DNA from: an uncultured Bacteroidales bacterium
GTDB lineage: Bacteria > Bacteroidota > Bacteroidia > Bacteroidales > Paludibacteraceae
Assembly (NCBI GenBank): GCA_937891905.1
Contig: CALATT010000082.1
Span: 1-7,166, forward strand
Reading direction: 5' to 3'
DNA length: 7,166 nt
The notes under the pieces were generated by a model that did no database searches, was not told the origin of the DNA, and saw nothing but the letters and a program-made list of their open reading frames with translations. Both the position numbers and the translations under genes were made by a program. Shown in pieces: positions 1-5,948 of the stretch; position 1 is the first letter of the stretch; each line of letters opens with the position of its first letter.

Positions 1-234
1 GCCACCGCGTCCTCCATTTTTCTCAATAAATTTAGCGATAGTTGACTCAGGGCAAGTAGGCTCAAGAAGCTCGATTTTCACTTCACCTACCTTAAAGAAA
101 GCGGTTTTTACTTTTTGGTCTGCCACTTCCTCAATGCTGTAGCATTTGCCACCTGTTAAAAACTCAAAGAACGGCATAGCTTCTTCTAAAGAAGTAACTG
201 CAATGCCTAAGTGCTCAATGTGTGTTGGTTTCAT
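1..234 (-). CDS. mce: Methylmalonyl-CoA epimerase, N-terminal part (runs off window)
   Basis: This enzyme interconverts (2R)- and (2S)-methylmalonyl-CoA in the cytoplasm. It works in the succinate-propionate pathway that many Bacteroidales use in fermentation. The 78 visible codons begin MKPTHIEHLGIAVTSLEEA and are open to the window edge. They show the first beta-alpha-beta unit of the vicinal-oxygen-chelate fold. His8 in the IEHLGIAV stretch aligns with the first metal-ligand histidine of the family. The later segments DQKVKTAFFKVGEVKIELLEP and STIAKFIEKNGGRGG are highly characteristic of this enzyme rather than of generic glyoxalases. The remaining metal ligands would lie beyond the edge. 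The ATG at 234 is the natural start because the family motif begins a few residues later. A promoter at 312-343 reads into it, divergent from gltX. The neighbours expected beyond the edge (methylmalonyl-CoA decarboxylase subunits) cannot be seen. Confidence 0.92.
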   Translation of the reverse strand, partial: MKPTHIEHLGIAVTSLEEAMPFFEFLTGGKCYSIEEVADQKVKTAFFKVGEVKIELLEPTCPESTIAKFIEKNGGRGG

Positions 235-267
235 TACTATAATTATTTAGAATTAGTTGATTACAAT

Positions 268-283
268 ATACGATTTCTCGTAT
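268..283 (-). promoter_or_regulatory. Small hairpin in the epimerase 5' leader
   Basis: On the minus strand the sequence is ATACGA, GAAA, TCGTAT: a perfect 6-bp stem closed by a GAAA loop of the GNRA type. It lies about 34 nt upstream of the epimerase start and downstream of its predicted promoter, so it would be in the mRNA. It may stabilise the 5' end, but the function is inferred only. The stem is AT-rich and could be chance. Confidence 0.35.
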
Positions 284-311
284 GATATTTAATAAATTTC
301 AAAATACGCTA

Positions 312-343
312 CAAAGGTACTGCTTTTTTTTGACATACGCAAG
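312..343 (-). promoter_or_regulatory. Bacteroidota-type promoter for the epimerase gene
   Basis: Read on the minus strand, CTTG (343-340) is followed after exactly 20 bp by TACCTTTG (319-312). The second box matches the TAnnTTTG -7 element perfectly. The first differs by one base from the TTTG -33 element. Transcription would start near 304-307, giving a leader of about 70 nt. The promoter diverges from the gltX promoter, and about 34 bp separate the two -33 boxes. Confidence 0.75.
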
Positions 344-370
344 CGCGCGAGAAAATATTTAGTTTTTTTT

Positions 371-391
371 GCAAATGTTTGCATATATGCA
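371..391. promoter_or_regulatory. Two overlapping palindromes over the gltX -33 region (possible operator)
   Basis: GCAAATGTTTGC (371-382) is a perfect inverted repeat with a 2-bp centre and includes the -33 TTTG. TGCATATATGCA (380-391) is a perfect 12-bp palindrome that shares the TGC junction with it. Their position over the -33 box and early spacer would suit a dimeric repressor or activator site. No regulator is known from this window, and AT-rich palindromes arise readily by chance. Confidence 0.3.
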
Positions 392-409
392 TAAAAATCA
401 TTACCTTTG
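378..409 (+). promoter_or_regulatory. Bacteroidota-type promoter for gltX-recQ
   Basis: TTTG (378-381), a 20-bp spacer and TACCTTTG (402-409) match both boxes of the Bacteroidota primary-sigma consensus without a mismatch. Transcription should start around 414-417, giving a leader of about 60 nt before the gltX ATG. No promoter was seen in the 33 bp between gltX and recQ, so this one probably serves both genes. Confidence 0.85.
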
Positions 410-422
410 CAGCCGCAAAGGT
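403..422. promoter_or_regulatory. Perfect 8-bp inverted repeat over the gltX -7 box and start site
   Basis: ACCTTTGC (403-410), a 4-base AGCC centre and GCAAAGGT (415-422) form a perfect inverted repeat. The left arm is the -7 element itself and the right arm covers the predicted transcription start. A protein bound here would block RNA polymerase directly. The RNA would begin inside or after the loop, so a transcript hairpin is unlikely and a DNA-level site is the better reading. No partner protein can be named. Confidence 0.4.
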
Positions 423-429
423 TTGTGTA

Positions 430-471
430 ATACAACATACAACATCTAACATACAACATAAGACATAATCA
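430..471 (+). repeat. Degenerate 7-bp tandem array (ATACAAC type) in the gltX leader
   Basis: Six 7-bp steps can be laid out from 430 to 471. Units at 430, 437 and 451 are exactly ATACAAC. The unit at 444 is ATCTAAC, that at 458 is ATAAGAC, and that at 465 is a decayed ATAATCA. The array fills almost the whole leader between the predicted transcription start and the gltX ATG at 475. It is A/C-rich and largely free of G, so it should be unstructured in RNA, which may favour ribosome entry in the absence of a Shine-Dalgarno sequence (inference). Confidence 0.7.
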
Positions 472-474
472 TAT

Positions 475-2055
475 ATGGAAAGAAAAGTCAGAGTTCGTTT
501 TGCGCCTAGTCCTACTGGCGCGTTGCACATCGGTGGTGTGCGTACTGCATTGTACAATTATTTATTTGCTCGCCAGCACGGGGGAGATATGTTGCTTCGT
601 ATCGAAGATACGGATTCCACCCGTTTTGTGCCAGGCGCAGAGCAATATATCATAGAAGCATTGGATTGGTTGGGTATTGAGATAGATGAAGGTATTTGTT
701 TGGACGCTCCTAATGGTAAAGGCGATCATGGTCCTTATCGTCAGAGTGAGCGTCGTGATATATATCATCAGTATGTAGATCAGTTATTGCAAAGCGGTCA
801 TGCATATATCGCCTTCGATACACCCGCTGAATTAGAAGCAAAGCGCGCCGAGATTGCTAATTTCCAATACGACGCACGCACGCGCTTGCAGATGCGCAAT
901 TCCTTATCTATGAGCGCAGCAGAAGTGAGCGAATGTATAGAAAAAGGAGAGAAATATGTTGTTCGCTTCAAAGTAGAACCAAACGAAGATATACATGTAC
1001 ACGATTTGATTCGTGGCGAGGTGGTGATCAATAGTAATATATTGGATGATAAGGTGTTGTATAAATCAGCAGACGACCTGCCTACCTATCATATGGCCAA
1101 TATAGTGGACGACCATCTGATGGAGATTAGTCATGTTATCCGTGGCGAGGAATGGTTGCCTTCTGCCCCACTCCATGTATTGCTCTATCGTGCATTGGGT
1201 TGGGAAGAGACAATGCCTGCTTTTGCCCATTTGCCTTTGTTGCTCAAGCCAGACGGAAATGGTAAATTGAGTAAGCGTGATGGAGATCGACTCGGTTTTC
1301 CTGTCTTCCCATTAGAATTCCATAATGAAAAAGATGGTACTGTGAGTAGCGGTTACCGCGAGAGCGGATACCTGCCCGAAGCAGTTATCAATTTCTTGGC
1401 ATTATTAGGTTGGCACGGAACAGGCGACCAAGAGATGTACACTATGGACGAACTGATTGCACAGTTCTCATTGGACCGTGTAAGCAAAGCCGGTGCTAAG
1501 TTTGATTACGAAAAAGGCAAGTGGTTTAACCACCAATACTTGCAGTTCCGTACGAACGAAGAATTAGCGCAGATGTTCCTCCCTACTCTGCAAGCGAAGG
1601 GAATAGAAAATGCTGATTTAGAGATGGTTGCAAAAGTTATTGGTCTCACCAAAGAGCGTGTGAACTTTGTGCCAGAATTATGGGAGCAGACCAATTTCTT
1701 CTTCGTGGCACCCACTGAGTACGACGAGAAATCACTCAAGAAGCGCTGGAAAGAGGATAGTCCTCGCCATATGGAAGAGTTATTATCGGTATTAGAGAAT
1801 GTAAGCGAGACAGATTGGCATACCACCTACGAGACTACAGATGATAATGGTAATACCATTACTCGCTGGCATTTGGACGATGTGGTGATGCCATGGATTG
1901 CAGAGAAAGAATATGGCGTGGGTATCGTGATGAATGCATTCCGTATTTGCCTTGTGGGTGCTGCGCGTGGTCCGCATATCTGGAATATAACCGATGTATT
2001 GGGTAAGGCCGAAACGCTCACTCGCGTTCATAACGCGTTAGAGAGTATTGAGTAG
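475..2055 (+). CDS. gltX: Glutamate--tRNA ligase (glutamyl-tRNA synthetase)
   Basis: This cytoplasmic class I aminoacyl-tRNA synthetase attaches glutamate to tRNA-Glu using ATP. The 526-residue protein opens with RVRFAPSPTGALHIGG, whose HIGG (residues 18-21) is the HIGH signature. The Rossmann core continues through LLRIEDTD. KLSKR (264-268) is the KMSKS-loop equivalent. The following GFPVFPLEFHNEKDGTVSSGYRESGYLPEAV stretch is typical of Bacteroidota GluRS. The C-terminal third is the helical anticodon-binding region, ending with a VLGKAETLTRVHNAL helix. It is slightly longer than the usual 470-510 residues. The ATG at 475 starts right before the conserved N-terminal strand and has no Shine-Dalgarno sequence. 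A perfect promoter lies upstream. The last codons (GAG AGT ATT GAG TAG) already form part of a 7-bp repeat array running to the recQ start 33 bp downstream. Whether it also misacylates tRNA-Gln cannot be told from this sequence. Confidence 0.98.
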   Translation: MERKVRVRFAPSPTGALHIGGVRTALYNYLFARQHGGDMLLRIEDTDSTRFVPGAEQYIIEALDWLGIEIDEGICLDAPNGKGDHGPYRQSERRDIYHQYVDQLLQSGHAYIAFDTPAELEAKRAEIANFQYDARTRLQMRNSLSMSAAEVSECIEKGEKYVVRFKVEPNEDIHVHDLIRGEVVINSNILDDKVLYKSADDLPTYHMANIVDDHLMEISHVIRGEEWLPSAPLHVLLYRALGWEETMPAFAHLPLLLKPDGNGKLSKRDGDRLGFPVFPLEFHNEKDGTVSSGYRESGYLPEAVINFLALLGWHGTGDQEMYTMDELIAQFSLDRVSKAGAKFDYEKGKWFNHQYLQFRTNEELAQMFLPTLQAKGIENADLEMVAKVIGLTKERVNFVPELWEQTNFFFVAPTEYDEKSLKKRWKEDSPRHMEELLSVLENVSETDWHTTYETTDDNGNTITRWHLDDVVMPWIAEKEYGVGIVMNAFRICLVGAARGPHIWNITDVLGKAETLTRVHNALESIE

Positions 2056-2091
2056 TGAGTATTGAGTAGAGAGTAGTGAGTACAGAGTATG
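2043..2091 (+). repeat. 7-bp tandem array (GAGTAnT type) joining gltX stop to recQ start
   Basis: Seven consecutive 7-bp units beginning GAGTA fill 2043-2091 without a gap. Their last two bases are TT, GT, TT, GA, GT, CA and TG in order. The gltX TAG stop (2053-2055) lies inside unit 2. The recQ ATG (2089-2091) is made by the last three bases of unit 7. A GAGTAGT run carries TAG in every frame as the 7-bp period shifts phase, so the array also acts as a multi-frame translational stop. The whole intergenic space is repeat. Confidence 0.9.
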
Positions 2092-3807
2092 ACGCCTCGT
2101 GAAGTATTAAGCACATATTTTGGTTATGATGATTTCCGTCCCTTACAGGCGGAAATCATTCAATCTGTGCTTGCGGGTCGTGATACATTGGCATTATTGC
2201 CCACAGGTGGAGGTAAGAGTATCTGCTTTCAGGTTCCTACTCTTGTGATGGCTCACCAAAACGAAGCAAAACGCTTATGCTTGGTCATCACGCCATTAAT
2301 TGCGCTGATGAAAGATCAAGTAGATAATCTCTACACGCATGGCATCCATTCGGCAGCTATTTATACGGGTATGAATTGGGATAAACAACGCGTAGCATTG
2401 GATAACTGCCAATATGGTCCTTACCATTTCTTATATTGCTCTCCCGAACGCCTCGAAAGCGAAGAGTTTCGTAAGCGATTGGCGCAACTACCGATTGGTC
2501 TTATTGCTGTGGATGAGGCACATTGTATCTCCCAATGGGGATATGACTTCCGTCCATCGTATTTGCAGATAAGCGCTATTCGTGCTTTATTACCTGATGT
2601 ACCTGTATTGGCATTAACCGCAACGGCTACACCAGACACGATAGATGATATACAAGAGCGCTTAGGTTTTGCACAAAAAAATGTGCTGCGCAAGTCTTTT
2701 CATCGCGATAATCTGCAGTATATTGTTCGCAAAACGGATAATAAAGAAGAACAGATTATACATATCTTAACGCGTGTAGCAGGAAGTGCAATCATCTATG
2801 TGCGCAATAGAAAGCGAGCGAAGGAACTATCTGATTATCTGAATGATATACCTTCGTTACAAACTGCGAACAATACTCCTCTATTCGATTATTACCATGC
2901 AGGACTAACCAGTCGTGAGCGCTACGAGCGTCAGCAAAATTGGAAAGAAGGTAAGACACGCGTCATTGTGGCTACGAATGCGTTTGGTATGGGTATTGAT
3001 AAGGCGGATGTGCGTTTGGTTATTCATTATGATTTACCGTCATGTATAGAGAGTTATTACCAGGAGGCAGGGCGTGCCGGGCGTGATGGCTTGACTGCTT
3101 TTGCCGTATTGCTCTATAATGATAAGGATAAGCAAAAAGCGCGTAAGCGCGTAGTGGATACCTACCCTCCCAAGGAGTTTATTATAGATGTATATCACAA
3201 GACTTGTGATTTCTTGCAGATTGGTTTAGGTAGTGGTTTGGGGCATCGTTTTGCGCTTCATATGGATCAGTTATGCCATGTGATGCGTTTGCCTATCCTA
3301 CAAACCTACTCTGCGCTACATATACTCACACAAGCGGGATATATTTATTTTGAAGAAGAGCACGAGACCTTACCTCGTGTTTGCATCAAGGTGGCGCGCC
3401 GACAATTAGATGAATATAATTTATCTAAGGAGCAAATGGATATATTGGAACTATTGATGCGTAATTATCCTGGCATACATACTGAATTACAATATATTCG
3501 TGAAGCTGACAAGGCGGATATTCATTCCTTATTAGTTTCGCTTGCTCAGCGTGGTATCATTACCTATATTCCGCGTTCTGTGGGATGTAGTGTTGAAATG
3601 ACACAAGAGCGTGTGGATGATGTGTATATATCCCCTTCTATCTACGAGAATCGTCAAACGCAGTTTGCGGATAAGATGCAATCAATGGTTGAATATGCGG
3701 AGCAAGAATTATATTGCCGCGAGCAGTTGTTATTAGCTTATTTCGATGAGAAAGATGCTCCTACTTGTGGGCATTGCGATGTTTGCCGCGCAAAGAGTAA
3801 TGAGTAG
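2089..3807 (+). CDS. recQ: RecQ-family ATP-dependent DNA helicase, short form
   Basis: RecQ helicases unwind DNA 3' to 5' in recombination and fork repair. The 572-residue protein has the whole superfamily 2 core: FRPLQ motif 0, Walker A TGGGKS (Lys43), DEAH (142-145), aromatic-rich loop SQWGYDFRP (148-156), LTATAT (176-181), ATNAFGMGIDKADVR (from 295) and arginine-finger motif QEAGRAGRDG (325-334). Two helix-turn-helix-like stretches follow (about 401-421 and 478-497). Cys543, Cys560, Cys563 and Cys566 near the C-terminus form a probable zinc site. In E. coli RecQ the zinc site follows the core directly and precedes the winged helix and HRDC domains; here it is last and no HRDC is visible. 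The loop has Tyr152 where classical RecQs have His (WGHDFR). I believe both traits are usual in Bacteroidota short RecQs. The ATG at 2089 is the first in-frame start after a TGA at 2077. It is probably co-transcribed with gltX. Confidence 0.93.
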   Translation: MTPREVLSTYFGYDDFRPLQAEIIQSVLAGRDTLALLPTGGGKSICFQVPTLVMAHQNEAKRLCLVITPLIALMKDQVDNLYTHGIHSAAIYTGMNWDKQRVALDNCQYGPYHFLYCSPERLESEEFRKRLAQLPIGLIAVDEAHCISQWGYDFRPSYLQISAIRALLPDVPVLALTATATPDTIDDIQERLGFAQKNVLRKSFHRDNLQYIVRKTDNKEEQIIHILTRVAGSAIIYVRNRKRAKELSDYLNDIPSLQTANNTPLFDYYHAGLTSRERYERQQNWKEGKTRVIVATNAFGMGIDKADVRLVIHYDLPSCIESYYQEAGRAGRDGLTAFAVLLYNDKDKQKARKRVVDTYPPKEFIIDVYHKTCDFLQIGLGSGLGHRFALHMDQLCHVMRLPILQTYSALHILTQAGYIYFEEEHETLPRVCIKVARRQLDEYNLSKEQMDILELLMRNYPGIHTELQYIREADKADIHSLLVSLAQRGIITYIPRSVGCSVEMTQERVDDVYISPSIYENRQTQFADKMQSMVEYAEQELYCREQLLLAYFDEKDAPTCGHCDVCRAKSNE

Positions 3808-3836
3808 TGAGAATTGAGTAGTGAGTAGTGAGATTA
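3795..3836 (+). repeat. 7-bp tandem array (GAGTAnT type) across the recQ stop codon
   Basis: Six 7-bp steps start at 3795, 3802, 3809, 3816, 3823 and 3830. Units 2, 4 and 5 are exactly GAGTAGT. Unit 1 is GAGTAAT, unit 3 is GAGAATT and unit 6 is the decayed GAGATTA. The recQ TAG (3805-3807) falls in unit 2, in the same phase as the gltX stop in the array at 2043-2091. The segment 3794-3811 matches 2042-2059 at 17 of 18 bases. Confidence 0.88.
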
Positions 3837-3854
3837 TAAATGATATAGATTAAA

Positions 3855-3883
3855 AAAAGAGAACTCGTGGTGAGTTCTCTTTT
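3855..3883. terminator. Bidirectional intrinsic terminator between recQ and tsf
   Basis: AAAAGAGAACTC (3855-3866), loop GTGGT (3867-3871) and GAGTTCTCTTTT (3872-3883) form a perfect 12-bp stem. The A-run before it and the T-run after it let it work on both strands. It lies 47 bp after the recQ stop and 22 bp after the tsf stop, ending both convergent transcripts. The core stem has 8 bp (GAGAACTC). Confidence 0.92.
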
Positions 3884-3905
3884 CTATTATCATCTGAGTG
3901 ACGAA

Positions 3906-4898
3906 TTATTCTGCAGAGAGAGTAATGCGTTGGAATTCAGTAATTTGTACGCCTTTAGCTTTGAGTACATCCTTCACTAATTCCTTAGACTCGCTCATGA
4001 TATAAGCTTGCTCAACGAGTGTGTTCTCTTTGAGGAACTTACCAAGACGACCTTGTGCGATCATCTCGATTTTCTTAGCCATTTTCTCGAGGTTAGCTTC
4101 TGCTTCAGCAGCTACGGTAGCTTTTATTTCGCGTGCGAGTTGTGCTTGCTCAGCTGTGATCCATCCCTTAGCTTGGTTAGACTCGATGTGGTCATCAGAA
4201 TCTACATGAGCTGGGTTGATACCTGCTTTGCGGATTGCATTCTCAACAGCTTTGTTGATTTCATCTTGTTTCGTTTTCTCAGTAGCAACAGAGAGCTCTT
4301 TTTGCTTGATTTCCTCAGAAACATGATCAGCGTCAAGTGCGATTGGGTTCATAGCAGCTACTTGCATAGAGATGCCGTGAACTGTCTCTTGGTCAGCACC
4401 TTCGTTAGCAGCTACGAGTGAGCTCAATTTATTACCGAGGTGGTTGTAAGCGTCTACTACAGGAGCTTCAAGGCAGGTGTAGTATGCCAATTCCATTTTC
4501 TCTCCAGTAACGCCAGAGCGCTCTGTGATGATTTCAGCAACTGTGAAGTTACCAATTTTAAGGTTCTTAAGTGCCTCAAAATCTTGTACTTTGTTATCCA
4601 ATGCTGCATCGAGGATGAGTTTAACCATACCTACGAAGTCAGCGTTTTTTGCTACGAAGTCAGTTTCGCACTTCACAGCTACGATAGCTCCGAAGTTATC
4701 TTTTACTTTAGCGAGTACGCATCCTTCAGATGCCTCTCTATCGCTACGCTTTGCTGCGATTGCTTGTCCACGCTTGCGGAGTAAATCCTTCGCAACCTCG
4801 AAATCGCCATTTGCTTCCTCGAGTGCTTTCTTTACATCCATCATACCTGCGCCAGTGATGTCACGCAGTTTTTTAATATCAGCTAATGTTACAGCCAT
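3906..4898 (-). CDS. tsf: Translation elongation factor Ts (EF-Ts)
   Basis: EF-Ts is the nucleotide-exchange factor that releases GDP from EF-Tu during elongation. The 330-residue protein begins with the conserved UBA-like domain (about 1-55: DIKKLRDITGAGMMDVKKALEEANGD). The EF-Tu-contacting TDF motif follows at residues 79-81 within KCETDFVAKN. The core has the two-subdomain arrangement with the family hallmark MQVAAMNPIALD. A coiled, Lys/Glu/Ala-rich central region holds the helical insertion that makes Bacteroidota EF-Ts longer than the E. coli protein of about 283 residues. The C-terminal part contains the usual LGKFLKENTLVEQAYI segment. The start at 4898 immediately precedes the conserved first helix. 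It is the last gene of the operon, 56 bp after rpsB, as in the common rpsB-tsf pair, and ends at the terminator shared with recQ. Confidence 0.98.
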   Translation of the reverse strand: MAVTLADIKKLRDITGAGMMDVKKALEEANGDFEVAKDLLRKRGQAIAAKRSDREASEGCVLAKVKDNFGAIVAVKCETDFVAKNADFVGMVKLILDAALDNKVQDFEALKNLKIGNFTVAEIITERSGVTGEKMELAYYTCLEAPVVDAYNHLGNKLSSLVAANEGADQETVHGISMQVAAMNPIALDADHVSEEIKQKELSVATEKTKQDEINKAVENAIRKAGINPAHVDSDDHIESNQAKGWITAEQAQLAREIKATVAAEAEANLEKMAKKIEMIAQGRLGKFLKENTLVEQAYIMSESKELVKDVLKAKGVQITEFQRITLSAE

Positions 4899-4932
4899 AT
4901 TATTGATTATTAATTTGTTAAAGTGTTATGAT

Positions 4933-4947
4933 ATGTCCGTTGGACAT
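4933..4947 (-). promoter_or_regulatory. Small hairpin in the rpsB-tsf spacer
   Basis: ATGTCC (4933-4938), GTT and GGACAT (4942-4947) make a perfect 6-bp stem with a 3-base loop, 7 bp after the rpsB stop. No T-run follows on the minus strand, so it is not a convincing terminator. It could lower tsf expression relative to rpsB or protect the upstream mRNA end (inference). Confidence 0.4.
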
Positions 4948-4954
4948 TAATTGA

Positions 4955-5773
4955 TTATTCAGCAGCCTCTTCTGCTTTTGGCTCTTCTGCTTTAGGAGCA
5001 GCTTTGCGGATGCGTTGACGACGCTCTTTTGGTGCAGGTGCTTCTGCGTTGGTTTGTGCTTCAGCTGCGCTCTCGTCAGCCTTCTCTACCTTACGCTCCT
5101 CGAGACCTTCTTGGATAGCAGAGCAAACTGCTGCGAGGATGGTGTCGATAGATTTTGTAGCGTCATCGTTAGCTGGGATAACGAAATCGATGTTATTTGG
5201 GTTAGAGTTAGTATCAACGATACCAAATACAGGAATACCGAGGCGGTTAGCTTCAGCAACTGCGATATGCTCTTTCATTACATCTACTACGAATACAGCG
5301 CTTGGGAGGCGTGTGAGGTCAGCGATAGAACCGAGGTTCTTCTCGAGTTTCTCGCGTTGACGAGTGATTTGGAGTTTCTCACGCTTAGAAACATTCTCAA
5401 GTGTACCATCAGACATCATTTTGTCGATTTGACCCATTTTCTTCACAGCCTTACGGATTGTAGGGAAGTTGGTGAGCATACCACCAGCCCAACGCTCTGT
5501 GATGTATGGCATAGCTACCTCTTTAGCGCGGTTAGCTACCACTTCTTGTGCTTGTTTCTTAGTACCAACGAAAAGGATCTTGCGACCGCTCTTAGCGAGG
5601 TTCTTAAGTGCTTCAGCAGCTTCTTCTACTTTTACAACTGTTTTGTTGAGGTCGATGATGTGGATACCATTGCGCTCCATATAGATATATGGTGCCATTG
5701 CAGGGTTCCATTTGCGTTTCAAGTGGCCGAAATGTGCTCCAGCCTCGAGCAATTGATCAAAATTTGTTCTCAT
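4955..5773 (-). CDS. rpsB: 30S ribosomal protein S2 (uS2)
   Basis: S2 is a late-assembling small-subunit protein on the back of the 30S, where it helps bind S1-type proteins. The 272-residue product starts MRTNFDQLLEAGAHFGHLKRKWNP, the canonical S2 N-terminus. YIYMERNGIHIIDLNKT, ERWAGGMLTNFPTIRKAV, LGSIADLTRLPSAVFVVD and GIPVFGIVDTNSNP follow, and VIPANDDATKSI closes the globular domain. From about residue 228 there is an Ala/Glu/Lys-rich low-complexity tail, which is common in Bacteroidota S2 and variable in sequence. The ATG at 5773 fits the family start and lacks a Shine-Dalgarno sequence, being preceded by an A-rich leader. A 175-bp gap separates it from rpsI. That gap holds a terminator-like hairpin and a second hairpin resembling one in the rplM leader, so rpsB-tsf may be controlled separately from rplM-rpsI. 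Confidence 0.98.
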   Translation of the reverse strand: MRTNFDQLLEAGAHFGHLKRKWNPAMAPYIYMERNGIHIIDLNKTVVKVEEAAEALKNLAKSGRKILFVGTKKQAQEVVANRAKEVAMPYITERWAGGMLTNFPTIRKAVKKMGQIDKMMSDGTLENVSKREKLQITRQREKLEKNLGSIADLTRLPSAVFVVDVMKEHIAVAEANRLGIPVFGIVDTNSNPNNIDFVIPANDDATKSIDTILAAVCSAIQEGLEERKVEKADESAAEAQTNAEAPAPKERRQRIRKAAPKAEEPKAEEAAE

Positions 5774-5834
5774 TTGATTTGTAATGTTAGTTAGTTTATT
5801 GATTAAATTTCCTTTTATTTTGGTTCGCTATTCA

Positions 5835-5863
5835 TGCGCATGATACATTATTAATTACGCGCA
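5835..5863 (-). promoter_or_regulatory. rpsB leader hairpin sharing its stem with the rplM leader
   Basis: On the minus strand TGCGCG (5863-5858) can pair with TGCGCA (5840-5835) across a 17-nt loop containing TGTAT. The 3' arm continues as TGCGCATGA (to 5832). The rplM leader has the same arms and the same TGTAT loop element with a shorter loop. It lies about 60 nt upstream of the S2 start. A CATGCGCATG palindrome (5833-5842) overlaps the 3' arm. The pairing is seen in sequence only, and regulation is inferred. Confidence 0.45.
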
Positions 5864-5895
5864 CAGGTGTGTATATACCTTTAAGCAACCAAAAC

Positions 5896-5930
5896 AATCG
5901 TGTGGTAGTCCATATGGATTCCACACGATT
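5896..5930 (-). terminator. Terminator-like hairpin after rpsI
   Basis: On the minus strand AATCGTGTGG (5930-5921) pairs perfectly with CCACACGATT (5905-5896), a 10-bp stem. The 15-nt loop contains the palindrome TCCATATGGA, which can extend the stem internally. GTTTTGGTTG follows, a partly T-rich tail. It starts 18 nt after the rpsI stop. It may end rplM-rpsI transcripts or allow partial readthrough into rpsB. The imperfect tail favours partial termination. Confidence 0.65.
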
Positions 5931-5948
5931 TGGATTGTTGTTTGTGTA

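Noticed and set aside
309..557. Minus-strand open frame of 82 codons overlapping the gltX promoter and start.
   Set aside because: It crosses two well-supported promoters and the start of gltX, and its Cys/Lys-rich translation resembles no protein.
430..3836. Heptamer arrays considered as CRISPR arrays or mobile-element ends.
   Set aside because: The units are only 7 bp with no spacers, no cas or transposase gene lies nearby, and there are no target-site duplications beyond the repeat itself.
5862..5893. Possible rpsB promoter TTTG, 20 bp, CACCTGTG on the minus strand.
   Set aside because: Spacing is ideal, but the -7 box lacks the TA and TTTG core bases (CAnnTGTG), so it is kept only as a note within the gap finding.
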